Assembly (NCBI RefSeq): GCF_008807075.1
Contig: NZ_CP035632.1
Span: 2,418,001 to 2,482,000 of the forward strand
Origin: Synechococcus sp. RSCCF101
GTDB lineage: Bacteria > Cyanobacteriota > Cyanobacteriia > PCC-6307 > Cyanobiaceae
Direction of reading: 5' to 3'
DNA length: 64,000 bases
In this document: positions 9,663 through 17,949 of the stretch, piece after piece
Layout: each line of letters starts with the position of its first letter
How positions within the stretch are numbered: the stretch's first letter is position 1
The notes under the pieces: model-generated
What the model saw: only the letters and a program-made list of their open reading frames with translations
Database searches by the model: none
What the model was told of the DNA's origin: nothing
Position numbers and translations under genes: made by a program

Positions 9663-10121
9663 ATGGCAACCGAGCGCACCTTCATCGCCATCAAACCGGA
9701 TGGCGTTCAGCGCGGACTGGTGGCTGAGATCCTCGGTCGCTTCGAGCGCAAGGGGTTCAAGCTGGTGGCCCTGAAGCAGCTGACTCCCGGCCGCGACCTC
9801 GCCGAGAAGCACTACGAAGTGCACAGCAGCCGGCCGTTCTTCTCCGGGCTGGTCGATTTCATGACCAGCGGTCCGGTGGTGGCCATGGTCTGGGAGGGCA
9901 ACAATGTGATCGCCTGCGGCCGCAAGATGATCGGCGCGACCAAGCCCCATGAAGCCGAGCCCGGCACGATCCGTGGTGACTTCGCCGTCGACATCGGCCG
10001 AAACATCGTCCATGGCTCCGATGGCCCGGAGACGGCCGCCTTCGAGATCGGACTCTGGTTCCGCCCGGAAGAGCTGAATGAGTGGAGCCCGTCTGATCAG
10101 ACCTGGCGCGTGGAACCCTGA
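9663..10121 (+). CDS. ndk: nucleoside diphosphate kinase
   Basis: Transfers the gamma phosphate of ATP to other nucleoside diphosphates to balance NTP pools. From the chosen ATG ([18 protein letters not shown]) it is 152 residues, the standard family length; an upstream in-frame ATG would add eight non-conserved residues. The phospho-histidine lies in GRNIVHGSD, and the KPDGVQRGL and PGTIRGDF motifs are intact. Flanked on both sides by FecR/CHASE2-cyclase cassettes, although in related picocyanobacteria it is remembered as lying directly between speA and thiO. Confidence 0.97.
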   Translation: MATERTFIAIKPDGVQRGLVAEILGRFERKGFKLVALKQLTPGRDLAEKHYEVHSSRPFFSGLVDFMTSGPVVAMVWEGNNVIACGRKMIGATKPHEAEPGTIRGDFAVDIGRNIVHGSDGPETAAFEIGLWFRPEELNEWSPSDQTWRVEP

Positions 10122-10198
10122 GGTCGTCAACATCCCTTGCGGGCTCTTGCCTTGAGCCCGTGGGTGTCCCGATCCTGGCCGCGTTCCACACCACCGGC

Positions 10199-10972
10199 AT
10201 GCACCACTCCGTCTCGTCCGGGTTGTCCTCCCGGCCGGCAGAAGCCGGCCTGAGGCTTGTCCTCGCGGCCGTCACGGTTCCTCTGGCGCTGCTGCCGGGT
10301 CTGCCGGCCGCAGCGTCGGAATCGGCGGAGATCCAGGAGATTCTGGATGGCCGGGAGATGTATGTGGACGCGCGCCAGGCCCGGCTCAACCAGGTCGCCC
10401 GGCAGCCCCAGTCGGTGAGCACTCGCAACAGCAGGGGGCAGTTGCTGTTCGACAGCGGCGCGGCCGGCCGGCTCAACCGCTTCTCCCTGCTGCAGCTCGG
10501 CGCCGGCTGCTACCGCCTTCAGAGCGGTGAGATCCTGGTCTCGGGGCGCCAGAACGGCTGCACGCGCTCGGCCCGGATGAGCGTGCGGGGCACCAACTAC
10601 GTGCTCTCGGTCTCCGAGGACGGCAGTTCCGAGCTCTCGGTTCTGGAGGGTGAGGTGGAGGTGCAGCCCACGATTGAGGAAGGTGGAGCCGTCGATCCGG
10701 ACGAGGAGCCCGTGGTGGTCGCCGCGGGCGAGAAGGCCGCACTGACCCCGCAGGGGTTGCTGCGGGAGCTGACCGATCTGCTGGAGAGCGATTACCGGCG
10801 GATCCTGGGAGGACCGCTCTTCCGGGGCTACGCCGTGCCTCTGCCCGGCCGTCTGAGCCTGGAGTCGTACGTGCGTTCCAGATACCCCAGCCTGACCTTC
10901 CCCTCCATCCCCGGTGCCGGGCGATCAATCCCCACGCCGCGCATCCCGACCGGTGGTTTCCGGCTGTTCTGA
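10199..10972 (+). CDS. secreted FecR-domain protein (partner of CHASE2-cyclase copy 3)
   Basis: A 257-residue protein with a signal peptide (hydrophobic core LVLAAVTVPLALL, cleavage near AAA-S) and a FecR-like domain. The domain shows TRNSRGQLLFDSGAAGRLN, a LQSGEILVSG strand, SARMSVRGTNYVLSVSED and SELSVLEGEVEV, ending with an AAGEKAALT block. Two cysteines in the core (GAGCYRL and QNGCTRS) could form a disulfide. The ATG is preferred over an in-frame GTG 39 bases upstream because it shortens the n-region. The C-terminus is basic and proline-rich. Forty bases upstream of the third CHASE2-cyclase and on the same strand, repeating the FecR-cyclase order seen before ndk. Confidence 0.75.
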   Translation: MHHSVSSGLSSRPAEAGLRLVLAAVTVPLALLPGLPAAASESAEIQEILDGREMYVDARQARLNQVARQPQSVSTRNSRGQLLFDSGAAGRLNRFSLLQLGAGCYRLQSGEILVSGRQNGCTRSARMSVRGTNYVLSVSEDGSSELSVLEGEVEVQPTIEEGGAVDPDEEPVVVAAGEKAALTPQGLLRELTDLLESDYRRILGGPLFRGYAVPLPGRLSLESYVRSRYPSLTFPSIPGAGRSIPTPRIPTGGFRLF

Positions 10973-11012
10973 TGGGTCCTGTCTCCAGGGCTGGAACTGA
11001 GAGGCGGCACTG

Positions 11013-12992
11013 ATGGGCCTGCGGCGGCCGGGACCACTGGTTGTGGTGGCCGTGGTGCTCTCGGCGGCGGCGGCGGCTCTCGGAGCGTGTCCGGCCCGGG
11101 TCTGCCGCCCCTGGAGAGCGGTGGAGAGGAATCTGGAGGATCAGGTCCAGCGCTGGCGGGGACCACGGCGGGCGCCCGCTGAGATCGTTCAGGTGGTGAT
11201 CGATGACGCCACCCTGGCCGAGGGGGAATGGCAGGCCGCCCAGGACCCGGTTCCGCCCTGGGCGGAGGGCCTGGAGTTCTGGCCCTGGCCCCGGGCCCGC
11301 TACATCGATCTGGTGACGCCCCTCCTGGAGGCCGGAGCCGAGGTGGTGGCGCTCAACGTGGTGTTCGCCGGCCCAAGCGGCCGGGGCCCCGAGGACGAGC
11401 GCCTCTTCCGGGATGGACTGGCCCGCCGTCCGCAGCAGCTGGTGCTCGCCGCCGAGATGGTGGAGATCGAGGATGCGCTCGGTGCCGGCGGCCTGGCCCT
11501 GCTGCTTCCCGACGCGGCGGACGACCCCCGTCTGCCCTGGCTCGGGCTCGGCCTGAGCAACGTGTTCCCCCCGGTTCGCGGCGGCCGCTTTCTGCAGCCC
11601 GCCCACTACGTCGATGCGGCTGAAACGCCGCCCGGAGCCCCGGTGCTGCGGTCCCTGCCGGAAGCCATCCTCCGTCAGGCGGACCGTCGTGTTGCCGACG
11701 ATCTGGCCAGCCAGAGCATCAACTTCTACGGGCCGGAACCCGAGCCCACTCCCATCGCTGAGGACTGCGCGCCCAGCGGCGAGGGCTTTCTGCGGCTCTC
11801 GGCCAAGAACGTGATCGACCCCCAGCAGTGGGCCCTGCATCCCTGCCGCCGGCGTCTGGACGGAGCGCTGGTGATCGTGGGCTCGGTGATTGCCGAGGGG
11901 GGCAGTGCGCTGGGCGCGCTGCCCTCGCCCTTTGGCCCGGTGTCCGGCGTGGAGGTGCTCGCCACGGCCACCGCCAATGCGGCCCTTGGCGATGGATTGC
12001 GCAGCTGGCCGCTGCAGCCCGCGGGGCGCGGAGCCCTGACCGGTGCCGTGGTGCTCGCCGGTCTGCTCCTGGCCCTCAGCCGGGACGGCTTGAGCTGGCG
12101 TCTGACGGTTCCTCTGGCCTGTGCCCTGGTCTGGTTCGCCCTGGTGGTCGTGCTGATGGACCGGCGCCATGTCTGGCTGCCGCTGCTGACCCCTCCCGCA
12201 AGCTTCGTGGTCAGTTCCCTGGCCTACGGCGCCGGTGCGTTCCGCCGCACCGCCCTGAAGCGGCGTCTGACCCGCCGCTGGCTGGAGCGGTGTGTGGATC
12301 CGGCCGTGGTGGGGCCGATGCTCTCGGAACCCGAGGACATGGAGCAGCTGTTCGCCGGCCGGCTTCTGCCGGTGTCGGTGCTGTTCTCGGATCTGCAGGG
12401 CTTCACCCAGCTGACCCGGCAGCGCACCCGCGACGGCCAGGTGCAGGAGCACCTGCTGCAGCTCAACTCTTACCTCGATCGCATGCGCTCGGTGGTATGG
12501 CGCCACGGCGGCTTCCTCGACAAGTTCATCGGGGATGCGGTGATGGCGGTGTTCGGAGTGCCCCGGGGCCGTGGAGAGGCCCGCGAGGCGGAGGCGGCGC
12601 TGCGCTGCGCTCTTGACATGCAGCAGGAGCTCGAGGCGCTCAATCGGCTCTGGTCAACGCAGGGCCTGCGGCCCCTGGGCAGCGGCATCGGCATCGCCAG
12701 CGGGTCGGTGGTGGCGGGCGGCATCGGCGGGGCCCAGCTCGGCGGCCTCTCCGTGATCGGCGACACGGTCAACCTGGCCAGCCGACTCGAGGGGCTGACT
12801 CGCTCGGTGCAGGTGGATGTGCTGGTTGACGGGGAGACCGCACGGCTCGTGCAGCCGTGCCTGCCCTGCCGCTCCCTCGGGCCCAGGGAGGTGAAGGGCA
12901 TGGGTCCGGTTGAGGTGTTCACGCTTGAGGGGAAGGCCGCCGCCGATGGGGCCGGTTCCGGTGCGCCTCAGGCGCCGGCGGAGGGAGCCTGA
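11013..12992 (+). CDS. CHASE2-domain class III cyclase (copy 3)
   Basis: A 659-residue receptor cyclase with an N-terminal membrane segment, CHASE2 sensor (about residues 30-320), three transmembrane helices (about 335-415) and a cyclase domain (about 440-640). Metal-binding aspartates are in FSDLQGFT and FIGDAVM; Asn and Arg are in VNLASRLE. The adenine-contacting pair reads Lys504 and Ser580 (GLSVIGD), so the Asp/Thr position is a serine that can still hydrogen-bond. An Arg/Asp-rich loop (TRQRTRDGQVQEH) follows the first metal motif and is absent from the other copies. Its 3' end overlaps thiO tail-to-tail by 25 bp. Confidence 0.9.
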   Translation: MGLRRPGPLVVVAVVLSAAAAALGACPARVCRPWRAVERNLEDQVQRWRGPRRAPAEIVQVVIDDATLAEGEWQAAQDPVPPWAEGLEFWPWPRARYIDLVTPLLEAGAEVVALNVVFAGPSGRGPEDERLFRDGLARRPQQLVLAAEMVEIEDALGAGGLALLLPDAADDPRLPWLGLGLSNVFPPVRGGRFLQPAHYVDAAETPPGAPVLRSLPEAILRQADRRVADDLASQSINFYGPEPEPTPIAEDCAPSGEGFLRLSAKNVIDPQQWALHPCRRRLDGALVIVGSVIAEGGSALGALPSPFGPVSGVEVLATATANAALGDGLRSWPLQPAGRGALTGAVVLAGLLLALSRDGLSWRLTVPLACALVWFALVVVLMDRRHVWLPLLTPPASFVVSSLAYGAGAFRRTALKRRLTRRWLERCVDPAVVGPMLSEPEDMEQLFAGRLLPVSVLFSDLQGFTQLTRQRTRDGQVQEHLLQLNSYLDRMRSVVWRHGGFLDKFIGDAVMAVFGVPRGRGEAREAEAALRCALDMQQELEALNRLWSTQGLRPLGSGIGIASGSVVAGGIGGAQLGGLSVIGDTVNLASRLEGLTRSVQVDVLVDGETARLVQPCLPCRSLGPREVKGMGPVEVFTLEGKAAADGAGSGAPQAPAEGA

Positions 12993-14149
12993 GGATCGAT
13001 CCGCTCGCTGGAGAAGCGGCGCCAGGAGAAGGCGTCCAGGTCGGGATCGCTGGGTTTCGCCAGTCCGTTTCCGCTGAGGCGATCGGCCAGTAGCCGGGCG
13101 GTGACCGCCGCCAGCAGCACCCCGTTGCGGTGGTGGCCGCAGGCGAGGGAGAGCCCGGGGACGGGGCTCTCGCCCAGCAGAGGACCCTCATCGGGGGTGC
13201 AGGGCCGGAACCCCCACCAGCGCTCCATCGGCGGCCAGCGCGCCGCCTCCGGCAGCAGGGCGGTGAGGCCCAGCTCCAGCTGCCGCTGGCCGGCCGGTGT
13301 CAGCCCATCGGCAAAGCCGGCGCCGGCCTCGCTGGTGGCTCCCACCACCAGCAGGCCGTCCTCGCGGGGCACCAGGTAAGTGCCGGGGCCGAAGATCACC
13401 CGGCTCAGTGCCTGGCGCGGGGCCTGCAGGGAGAGCATCTGCCCCTTGACCGGAAACACCGGCAGCTCCGGCAGCAGCCGCGCGCTCCAGGCGCCGCCGC
13501 AGAGCACGGCCCTCCGGCTTGCCATCGTCAGGGTCTGGCCGTTGGCCCGCTGCAGCCGCAGGCCGCTGAGGGCACCGCTGCCGGTCTCCCGCAGCAGCTC
13601 CACCACCTCGGTGCCCTCCTCGAAGCGCACGGCCCGCTCGACGCAGGCCCGCTCCAGAGCCCGCATCAGCTGGCGTCGGTTGTCGATCTGCCCGTCCTGG
13701 CCGAACAGCAGGGCGGCCTGCCAGGCGGCACCGATCCCGGGCACCTCCTGCTCCAGCCCGCGGCGATCCAGTGGGGTGCCCCATGCCGCCGTGGGGTAGG
13801 CGTCCCGGGCCGCGGCATCACGGAAGGGCACCACGATGCCGCAGGGCCGCAGGCCGCAGGGCAGACCGCTGTCGGCTTCCACCGTGGCCACCCACTCGGG
13901 CACCAGTGCCAGGCTGCGCTGGCCCAGCGCCAGCAGCGCTCCGCTGAGTCCCTCGGCATGGGGCGCCAGCATGCCGGCCGCCACGAAGCCCGCCGCTTCG
14001 CTGCGGCGGCGGCTGAGCACGGTCACCGGGATGGCGCGTCGCGCCAGGGCGTGGGCCACGGCCAGGCCCATCAATCCTCCGCCCAGCACCTGCACGCGAT
14101 CGGCCTCCGCGCCGGCGCGCACGGGTTCCGGTGCGGTGGGCGAGGTCAT
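12968..14149 (-). CDS. thiO: FAD-dependent glycine oxidase, ThiO family
   Basis: A 393-residue FAD-dependent amine oxidase of the DadA/ThiO group. It begins with a dinucleotide-binding VQVLGGGLMGLAVAHALARR motif, then AAGFVAAGMLAPHAEG, typical of ThiO, and ends with a GLSLACGHHRNGVLLA FAD motif. In thiamine synthesis ThiO oxidises glycine to the imine used for the thiazole ring. Start set at MTSPTAPEP, because an upstream ATG would run 38 residues of arginine-rich sequence through the gatB promoter region. Divergent from gatB across 62 bases. A general D-amino-acid dehydrogenase is the alternative, less likely from length and motifs. Confidence 0.82.
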   Translation of the reverse strand: MTSPTAPEPVRAGAEADRVQVLGGGLMGLAVAHALARRAIPVTVLSRRRSEAAGFVAAGMLAPHAEGLSGALLALGQRSLALVPEWVATVEADSGLPCGLRPCGIVVPFRDAAARDAYPTAAWGTPLDRRGLEQEVPGIGAAWQAALLFGQDGQIDNRRQLMRALERACVERAVRFEEGTEVVELLRETGSGALSGLRLQRANGQTLTMASRRAVLCGGAWSARLLPELPVFPVKGQMLSLQAPRQALSRVIFGPGTYLVPREDGLLVVGATSEAGAGFADGLTPAGQRQLELGLTALLPEAARWPPMERWWGFRPCTPDEGPLLGESPVPGLSLACGHHRNGVLLAAVTARLLADRLSGNGLAKPSDPDLDAFSWRRFSSERIDPQAPSAGA

Positions 14150-14211
14150 CGGGAACGGTTGCTGCGGGACGTTTCCATAGGATCGCTGCTTGCAGTGGCT
14201 TGGGAGCAGTG

Positions 14212-15720
14212 ATGGCGGGCGCGACCGCGAACGCGACTCAGACGTCCTCCGCAGCGGAGGCATGGGAGGCCGTGATCGGTCTGGAGACCCACGTGCAGCT
14301 CGGAACCGCCAGCAAGATCTTCACCTCGGCTTCCACAACCTTCGGGGACGACCCCAACACGCACATCGATCCGGTCGTCTGCGGCCTGCCGGGCACCCTG
14401 CCGGTGCTGAACCGGCGCGTGCTCGAGTATGCGGTCAAAGCGGCGATGGCGCTGAACCTGCACATCGCCGAGCACAGCAAGTTCGACCGCAAGCAGTACT
14501 TCTATCCCGATCTTCCGAAGAACTATCAGATCAGCCAGTACGACGAACCCATCGCCGAGAACGGCTGGATCGAGGTGGAGGTGGCCGAGAAGGGCAAGGA
14601 GACGTACTGCAAGCGCATCGGCATCGAACGCCTCCACATGGAGGAGGACGCCGGCAAGCTCGTTCACGCCGGCAGTGACCGGCTGGCCGGCAGCACCCAC
14701 TCCCTGGTTGATTACAACCGCGCCGGTGTCGCCCTCGCCGAGATCGTGAGCCGGCCCGATCTGCGCACCGGCCGGGAGGCGGCCGAGTACGCCGCGGAGA
14801 TCCGCCGGATCATGCGCTATCTGGGCGTGAGCGACGGCAACATGCAGGAGGGATCGCTGCGCTGTGATGTGAACATCTCCGTGCGCCGCGGACCGGATGC
14901 GCCCTTCGGAACGAAGGTGGAGATCAAGAACATGAACTCCTTCTCCGCCATCCAGAAGGCCTGCGAGCACGAGATCGCCCGTCAGATCAAGGCCCTCGAG
15001 GCCGGGGAGCCCATCCATCAGGAGACCCGTCTCTGGGATGAGGGCAAGCAGGTCACCCGCAGCATGCGCTCGAAGGAGGGATCGAGCGATTACCGCTATT
15101 TCCCGGAACCCGATCTCGGTCCCATCGAGGTGAGCGCCGACCAGCGGGAGACCTGGCGCTCCGAGCTGCCCGAACTGCCGGCGGCCAAGCGCCACCGCTA
15201 CGCCGAGCAGCTGGGACTCTCGGCCTATGACGCGCGCGTGCTCACCGATGAGCGACCCATGGCCGCGTATTACGAAGCGGTGGTGGCCGCCGGTGCCGAT
15301 GCCAAGGCCGGCGCCAACTGGCTGATGGGGGACATCGCCGCCCATGTCAATGCTGGGCGCCTCAGTTACGACGACCTGCCGCTGCGGCCCGAGCAGCTGG
15401 CGGAGATGGTGCAGCTGATCGAGGCCGGCACCATCAGCGGCAAGATCGCCAAGGAGATCCTGCCCGAGCTTCTGGAGAACGGCGGCTCGCCCAGGGCGAT
15501 CGTGGAGGAGCGCGGTCTGGCGATGATCAGCGACCCGGCGGCGCTGCAGGCCATCGTGGATGAGTTGCTGGCGGCCCATCCGGCGGAAGTCGAGGCCTTC
15601 CGCGGCGGCAAGACCAAGCTCCAGGGCTTCTTCGTAGGGCAGCTGATGAAGAAGACCTCCGGCAAGGCCGACCCCAAGCTGGCCAACCAGATCCTCGGTA
15701 AGGCCCTCAAGGGGGGATGA
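14212..15720 (+). CDS. gatB: Asp-tRNA(Asn)/Glu-tRNA(Gln) amidotransferase subunit B
   Basis: Subunit B of GatCAB, which amidates mischarged Glu-tRNA(Gln) or Asp-tRNA(Asn). 502 residues from MAGATANATQ; the family core starts at WEAVIGLETHVQL and contains the conserved YFYPDLPKNYQISQYD block, the kinase-type core, and a C-terminal YqeY-like tRNA-binding tail ending in DPKLANQILGKAL. The in-frame GTG/ATG further upstream would overlap thiO and is rejected. Stop overlaps the next start by four bases (ATGA). Confidence 0.97.
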   Translation: MAGATANATQTSSAAEAWEAVIGLETHVQLGTASKIFTSASTTFGDDPNTHIDPVVCGLPGTLPVLNRRVLEYAVKAAMALNLHIAEHSKFDRKQYFYPDLPKNYQISQYDEPIAENGWIEVEVAEKGKETYCKRIGIERLHMEEDAGKLVHAGSDRLAGSTHSLVDYNRAGVALAEIVSRPDLRTGREAAEYAAEIRRIMRYLGVSDGNMQEGSLRCDVNISVRRGPDAPFGTKVEIKNMNSFSAIQKACEHEIARQIKALEAGEPIHQETRLWDEGKQVTRSMRSKEGSSDYRYFPEPDLGPIEVSADQRETWRSELPELPAAKRHRYAEQLGLSAYDARVLTDERPMAAYYEAVVAAGADAKAGANWLMGDIAAHVNAGRLSYDDLPLRPEQLAEMVQLIEAGTISGKIAKEILPELLENGGSPRAIVEERGLAMISDPAALQAIVDELLAAHPAEVEAFRGGKTKLQGFFVGQLMKKTSGKADPKLANQILGKALKGG

Positions 15721-16592
15721 GCGCCGGAGGGGTCATCCCCGATAACTGGCGCCGCTGGTTGACCCTCAACCGCGAGCGCGGCTGTGACCTGTCCGAACTC
15801 ACTCAGCGCGCCCTCGCCGAGGGCTTCCCGGCTGACGCCATCCGAGCGGTTCTGGTGGGTGATCAGGCCCCTGAAGCCGTCGCCTCGCGGCCCGCTCCGG
15901 ATGTCACCTCGCCGCCCATCTCGGATGCCGCCTCAGCCTTCTTCTGGCGTGCGATGGCGGCCGCTCCCCTCACCCGCCGCGACCACAAGCCCCGCGCCTG
16001 GCGTCTGGACACGGATCTGGCCCAGCTGTACGAACTGCCGGACCTGTTGACTGAGCACGACTGTCTTCACCTGATCGGTCTCATCGACCAGGCCGCGCGC
16101 CCCTCGACCGTCACCCAGGGACCTCCCGATTACCGCACCAGCAGCACCTGTGATCTGGCCTGTCACAGCGACCCCCTGCTGGGCGCTTTGGAAGCGCGTC
16201 TGGCCGCACTGATCGGCGTCGAACCCGATCGCTCCGAGCCGATGCAGGGCCAGCGTTACGAGCCGGGCCAGTACTTCAGGCCTCATACCGACTGGTTCGC
16301 CCCCAACACCGACGAGTACCGCGACCACGCCCGTCAGGGTGGGCAGCGCACCTGGACCGTGATGGTGTATCTCAACGGCGGCTGCAAGGGTGGGGCCACT
16401 GCCTTTCCCCGGCTGGGCCGACGCTTTCAGCCCCTGCCGGGCTTCGCCCTGGCCTGGAACAACCTGGATCCTGAGGGGAGGCCCAACCATCACACGCTCC
16501 ATGAAGCGGAGCCCGTGCGGGAGGGGCGCAAGTATGTGATCACCAAGTGGTTTCGAGAACGGCGACCTCGTCATGCCCTCTCCCGCCGGTGA
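15717..16592 (+). CDS. 2-oxoglutarate/Fe(II) oxygenase, prolyl 4-hydroxylase-like
   Basis: A 291-residue protein with a C-terminal 2OG-Fe(II) oxygenase fold of the prolyl-4-hydroxylase alpha-subunit type. Iron ligands are readable as HTD in FRPHTDWF and the distal His in NHHTLHEA; the 2-oxoglutarate-binding basic residue is the Lys of GRKYVITKWF. The N-terminal 90 residues (WRRWLTLNRERGCD and a helical ALAEGF.ADAIRAVL block) resemble a small helical domain found before such oxygenases. The substrate is unknown. Translationally coupled to gatB upstream and overlapping the Crp-family gene downstream by 20 bp, so the oxygenase and regulator are probably expressed together. Confidence 0.85.
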   Translation: MSAGGVIPDNWRRWLTLNRERGCDLSELTQRALAEGFPADAIRAVLVGDQAPEAVASRPAPDVTSPPISDAASAFFWRAMAAAPLTRRDHKPRAWRLDTDLAQLYELPDLLTEHDCLHLIGLIDQAARPSTVTQGPPDYRTSSTCDLACHSDPLLGALEARLAALIGVEPDRSEPMQGQRYEPGQYFRPHTDWFAPNTDEYRDHARQGGQRTWTVMVYLNGGCKGGATAFPRLGRRFQPLPGFALAWNNLDPEGRPNHHTLHEAEPVREGRKYVITKWFRERRPRHALSRR

Positions 16593-17265
16593 TGCACGGC
16601 CACAGCCTGCCCCGCTGACTCTGTTCCCCGCTCTCGCCGAGGATGAACACCGTCGTCTGATGGCCAGGGCGCATGAGTCGTCCTTCCGACCCGGTCATCT
16701 GGTGGTGCAGCAGGAGGACTGGGGCGAGAGCGTCATGCTGCTCTCCTCGGGGCTGGCCAAGGTGAGCTGCACGTCTCTGGAGGGAGAGGAGATCATCCTG
16801 TCCGTGCTGGGAGTGGGAGATCTGGTCGGTGACATGGCCCTTCTCGACGGCAAACCCCGCTCAGCGGACGTGGTGGCGCTCACGGCACTCAGCCTCTGGA
16901 AGATCCCGGGACCGGACTTCCGGGCTGTTCTTGATGTCAGCCCCCGCCTGGCGCTCGCCATGGCCCAGCTTCAGTCTCAGCGGCTGAGAGATCTCAACCG
17001 CCGCTTCTCGGTTCAGCGCAGCGATGCCACCACCCGCGTGCTCGATGCCCTGCTCTATCTCGCCCTGAAGGCATCGGACGGTCAGGACCCCCTGGCGCTG
17101 ATCCCTGCCGTTCCCCAGCGTGATATCGCTGCGCTGGCCGGTCTGTCGCGGGAAACCTCATCCCGCACCATGAGCAAGCTTCGTTCCCGCGGCAGCGTGA
17201 TGGAGGAGAGCGGCGGACTTCGCCTCACCTCCAGGGAGCCTCTTGAACGACGAGCCCTTCTCTGA
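16573..17265 (+). CDS. Crp/Fnr-family transcription regulator, candidate cAMP receptor
   Basis: A 230-residue protein with an N-terminal cyclic-nucleotide-binding beta-roll (about 15-125), a dimerisation helix (about 125-145) and a C-terminal winged helix with recognition segment LSRETSSRTMSKLR (191-204). In the phosphate-binding cassette VGDMALLDGKPRSADVVA the Arg96-Ser97 pair that holds the cyclic phosphate in CRP is present, while the ribose-contacting Glu is Asp87. That makes it a plausible cAMP binder, unlike NtcA-type members. No cysteine cluster of Fnr type. Three CHASE2-cyclases lie within about 15 kb. Confidence 0.87.
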   Translation: MPSPAGDARPQPAPLTLFPALAEDEHRRLMARAHESSFRPGHLVVQQEDWGESVMLLSSGLAKVSCTSLEGEEIILSVLGVGDLVGDMALLDGKPRSADVVALTALSLWKIPGPDFRAVLDVSPRLALAMAQLQSQRLRDLNRRFSVQRSDATTRVLDALLYLALKASDGQDPLALIPAVPQRDIAALAGLSRETSSRTMSKLRSRGSVMEESGGLRLTSREPLERRALL

Positions 17266-17288
17266 GGGTCCGAGGACCCACCGATCCA

Positions 17289-17948
17289 TCAACGACGGTC
17301 CATCGGGCTTCGCAGCAGCGCCCGACTCACGGCCGCTTCCAGCTGCTCTGGTGATCCCTCATTGCACAGGAGCACATCCGCCATTGAACGCTTGCGCTCC
17401 AGGGGCCATTGGGCCTCCACGCGGCGCCGTGCTTCTTCAGCCGGCAGGCCATCTCGTGTGATCAGCCGCTCCAGCTGAACGGCTGCGCTGCACTGCACGA
17501 GCCACACCTCACTGCAGAGAGTCTCGAGTCCCGCTTCGAACAACAGCGGCACCATCAACACCACTGAGCTCTCGGAGGAATGATCCCTGAGGCCTGCCTC
17601 GAGCCGAGCGCGCACCTGCGGATGGACCAGCGTCTCGAGCCAGCGTCGTTCGTGCGGCTCGGCGAACACGATGCGTCCGAGGGCAGCACGATCGATCCCG
17701 ACGGCAGAGGATCCCTCCCTGGTCGCCTGCACACGGTCTCCGTAGCGCGCGAGGACCGCGCGGCAGGCAGAGCTTCCGTCAGCCAGGACATGCCTGGCTT
17801 CCAGATCGGCATCCAGCACGGTCAGGCCATGCCGTCTGGCGAGAAGGATCGCCACGCTGCTCTTGCCCGTGGCGATCCCTCCGGTGAGACCGATGCGCCG
17901 CTGCCGGCCACTCCATCGCGGGCCGGCTCTCTCCCGCGGAGCGCTCAC
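17289..17948 (-). CDS. coaE: dephospho-CoA kinase
   Basis: Last step of coenzyme A synthesis, phosphorylating the 3'-hydroxyl of dephospho-CoA. 219 residues with P-loop GLTGGIATGKSS, the DADLEARHVL CoA-binding motif and the LVHPQVR block. GTG start, with one base between it and the stop of the upstream zinc-ribbon gene, so it looks like the last gene of a three-gene unit with the SPFH protein. Its stop faces the Crp-family gene across 23 bases. Confidence 0.95.
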   Translation of the reverse strand: MSAPRERAGPRWSGRQRRIGLTGGIATGKSSVAILLARRHGLTVLDADLEARHVLADGSSACRAVLARYGDRVQATREGSSAVGIDRAALGRIVFAEPHERRWLETLVHPQVRARLEAGLRDHSSESSVVLMVPLLFEAGLETLCSEVWLVQCSAAVQLERLITRDGLPAEEARRRVEAQWPLERKRSMADVLLCNEGSPEQLEAAVSRALLRSPMDRR

Positions 17949-17949
17949 C

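Noticed and set aside
10473-12506. 677-codon antisense frame under FecR2 and cyclase copy 3
   Set aside because: Composition is typical of a shadow frame, and the sense strand has intact CHASE2 and cyclase motifs.
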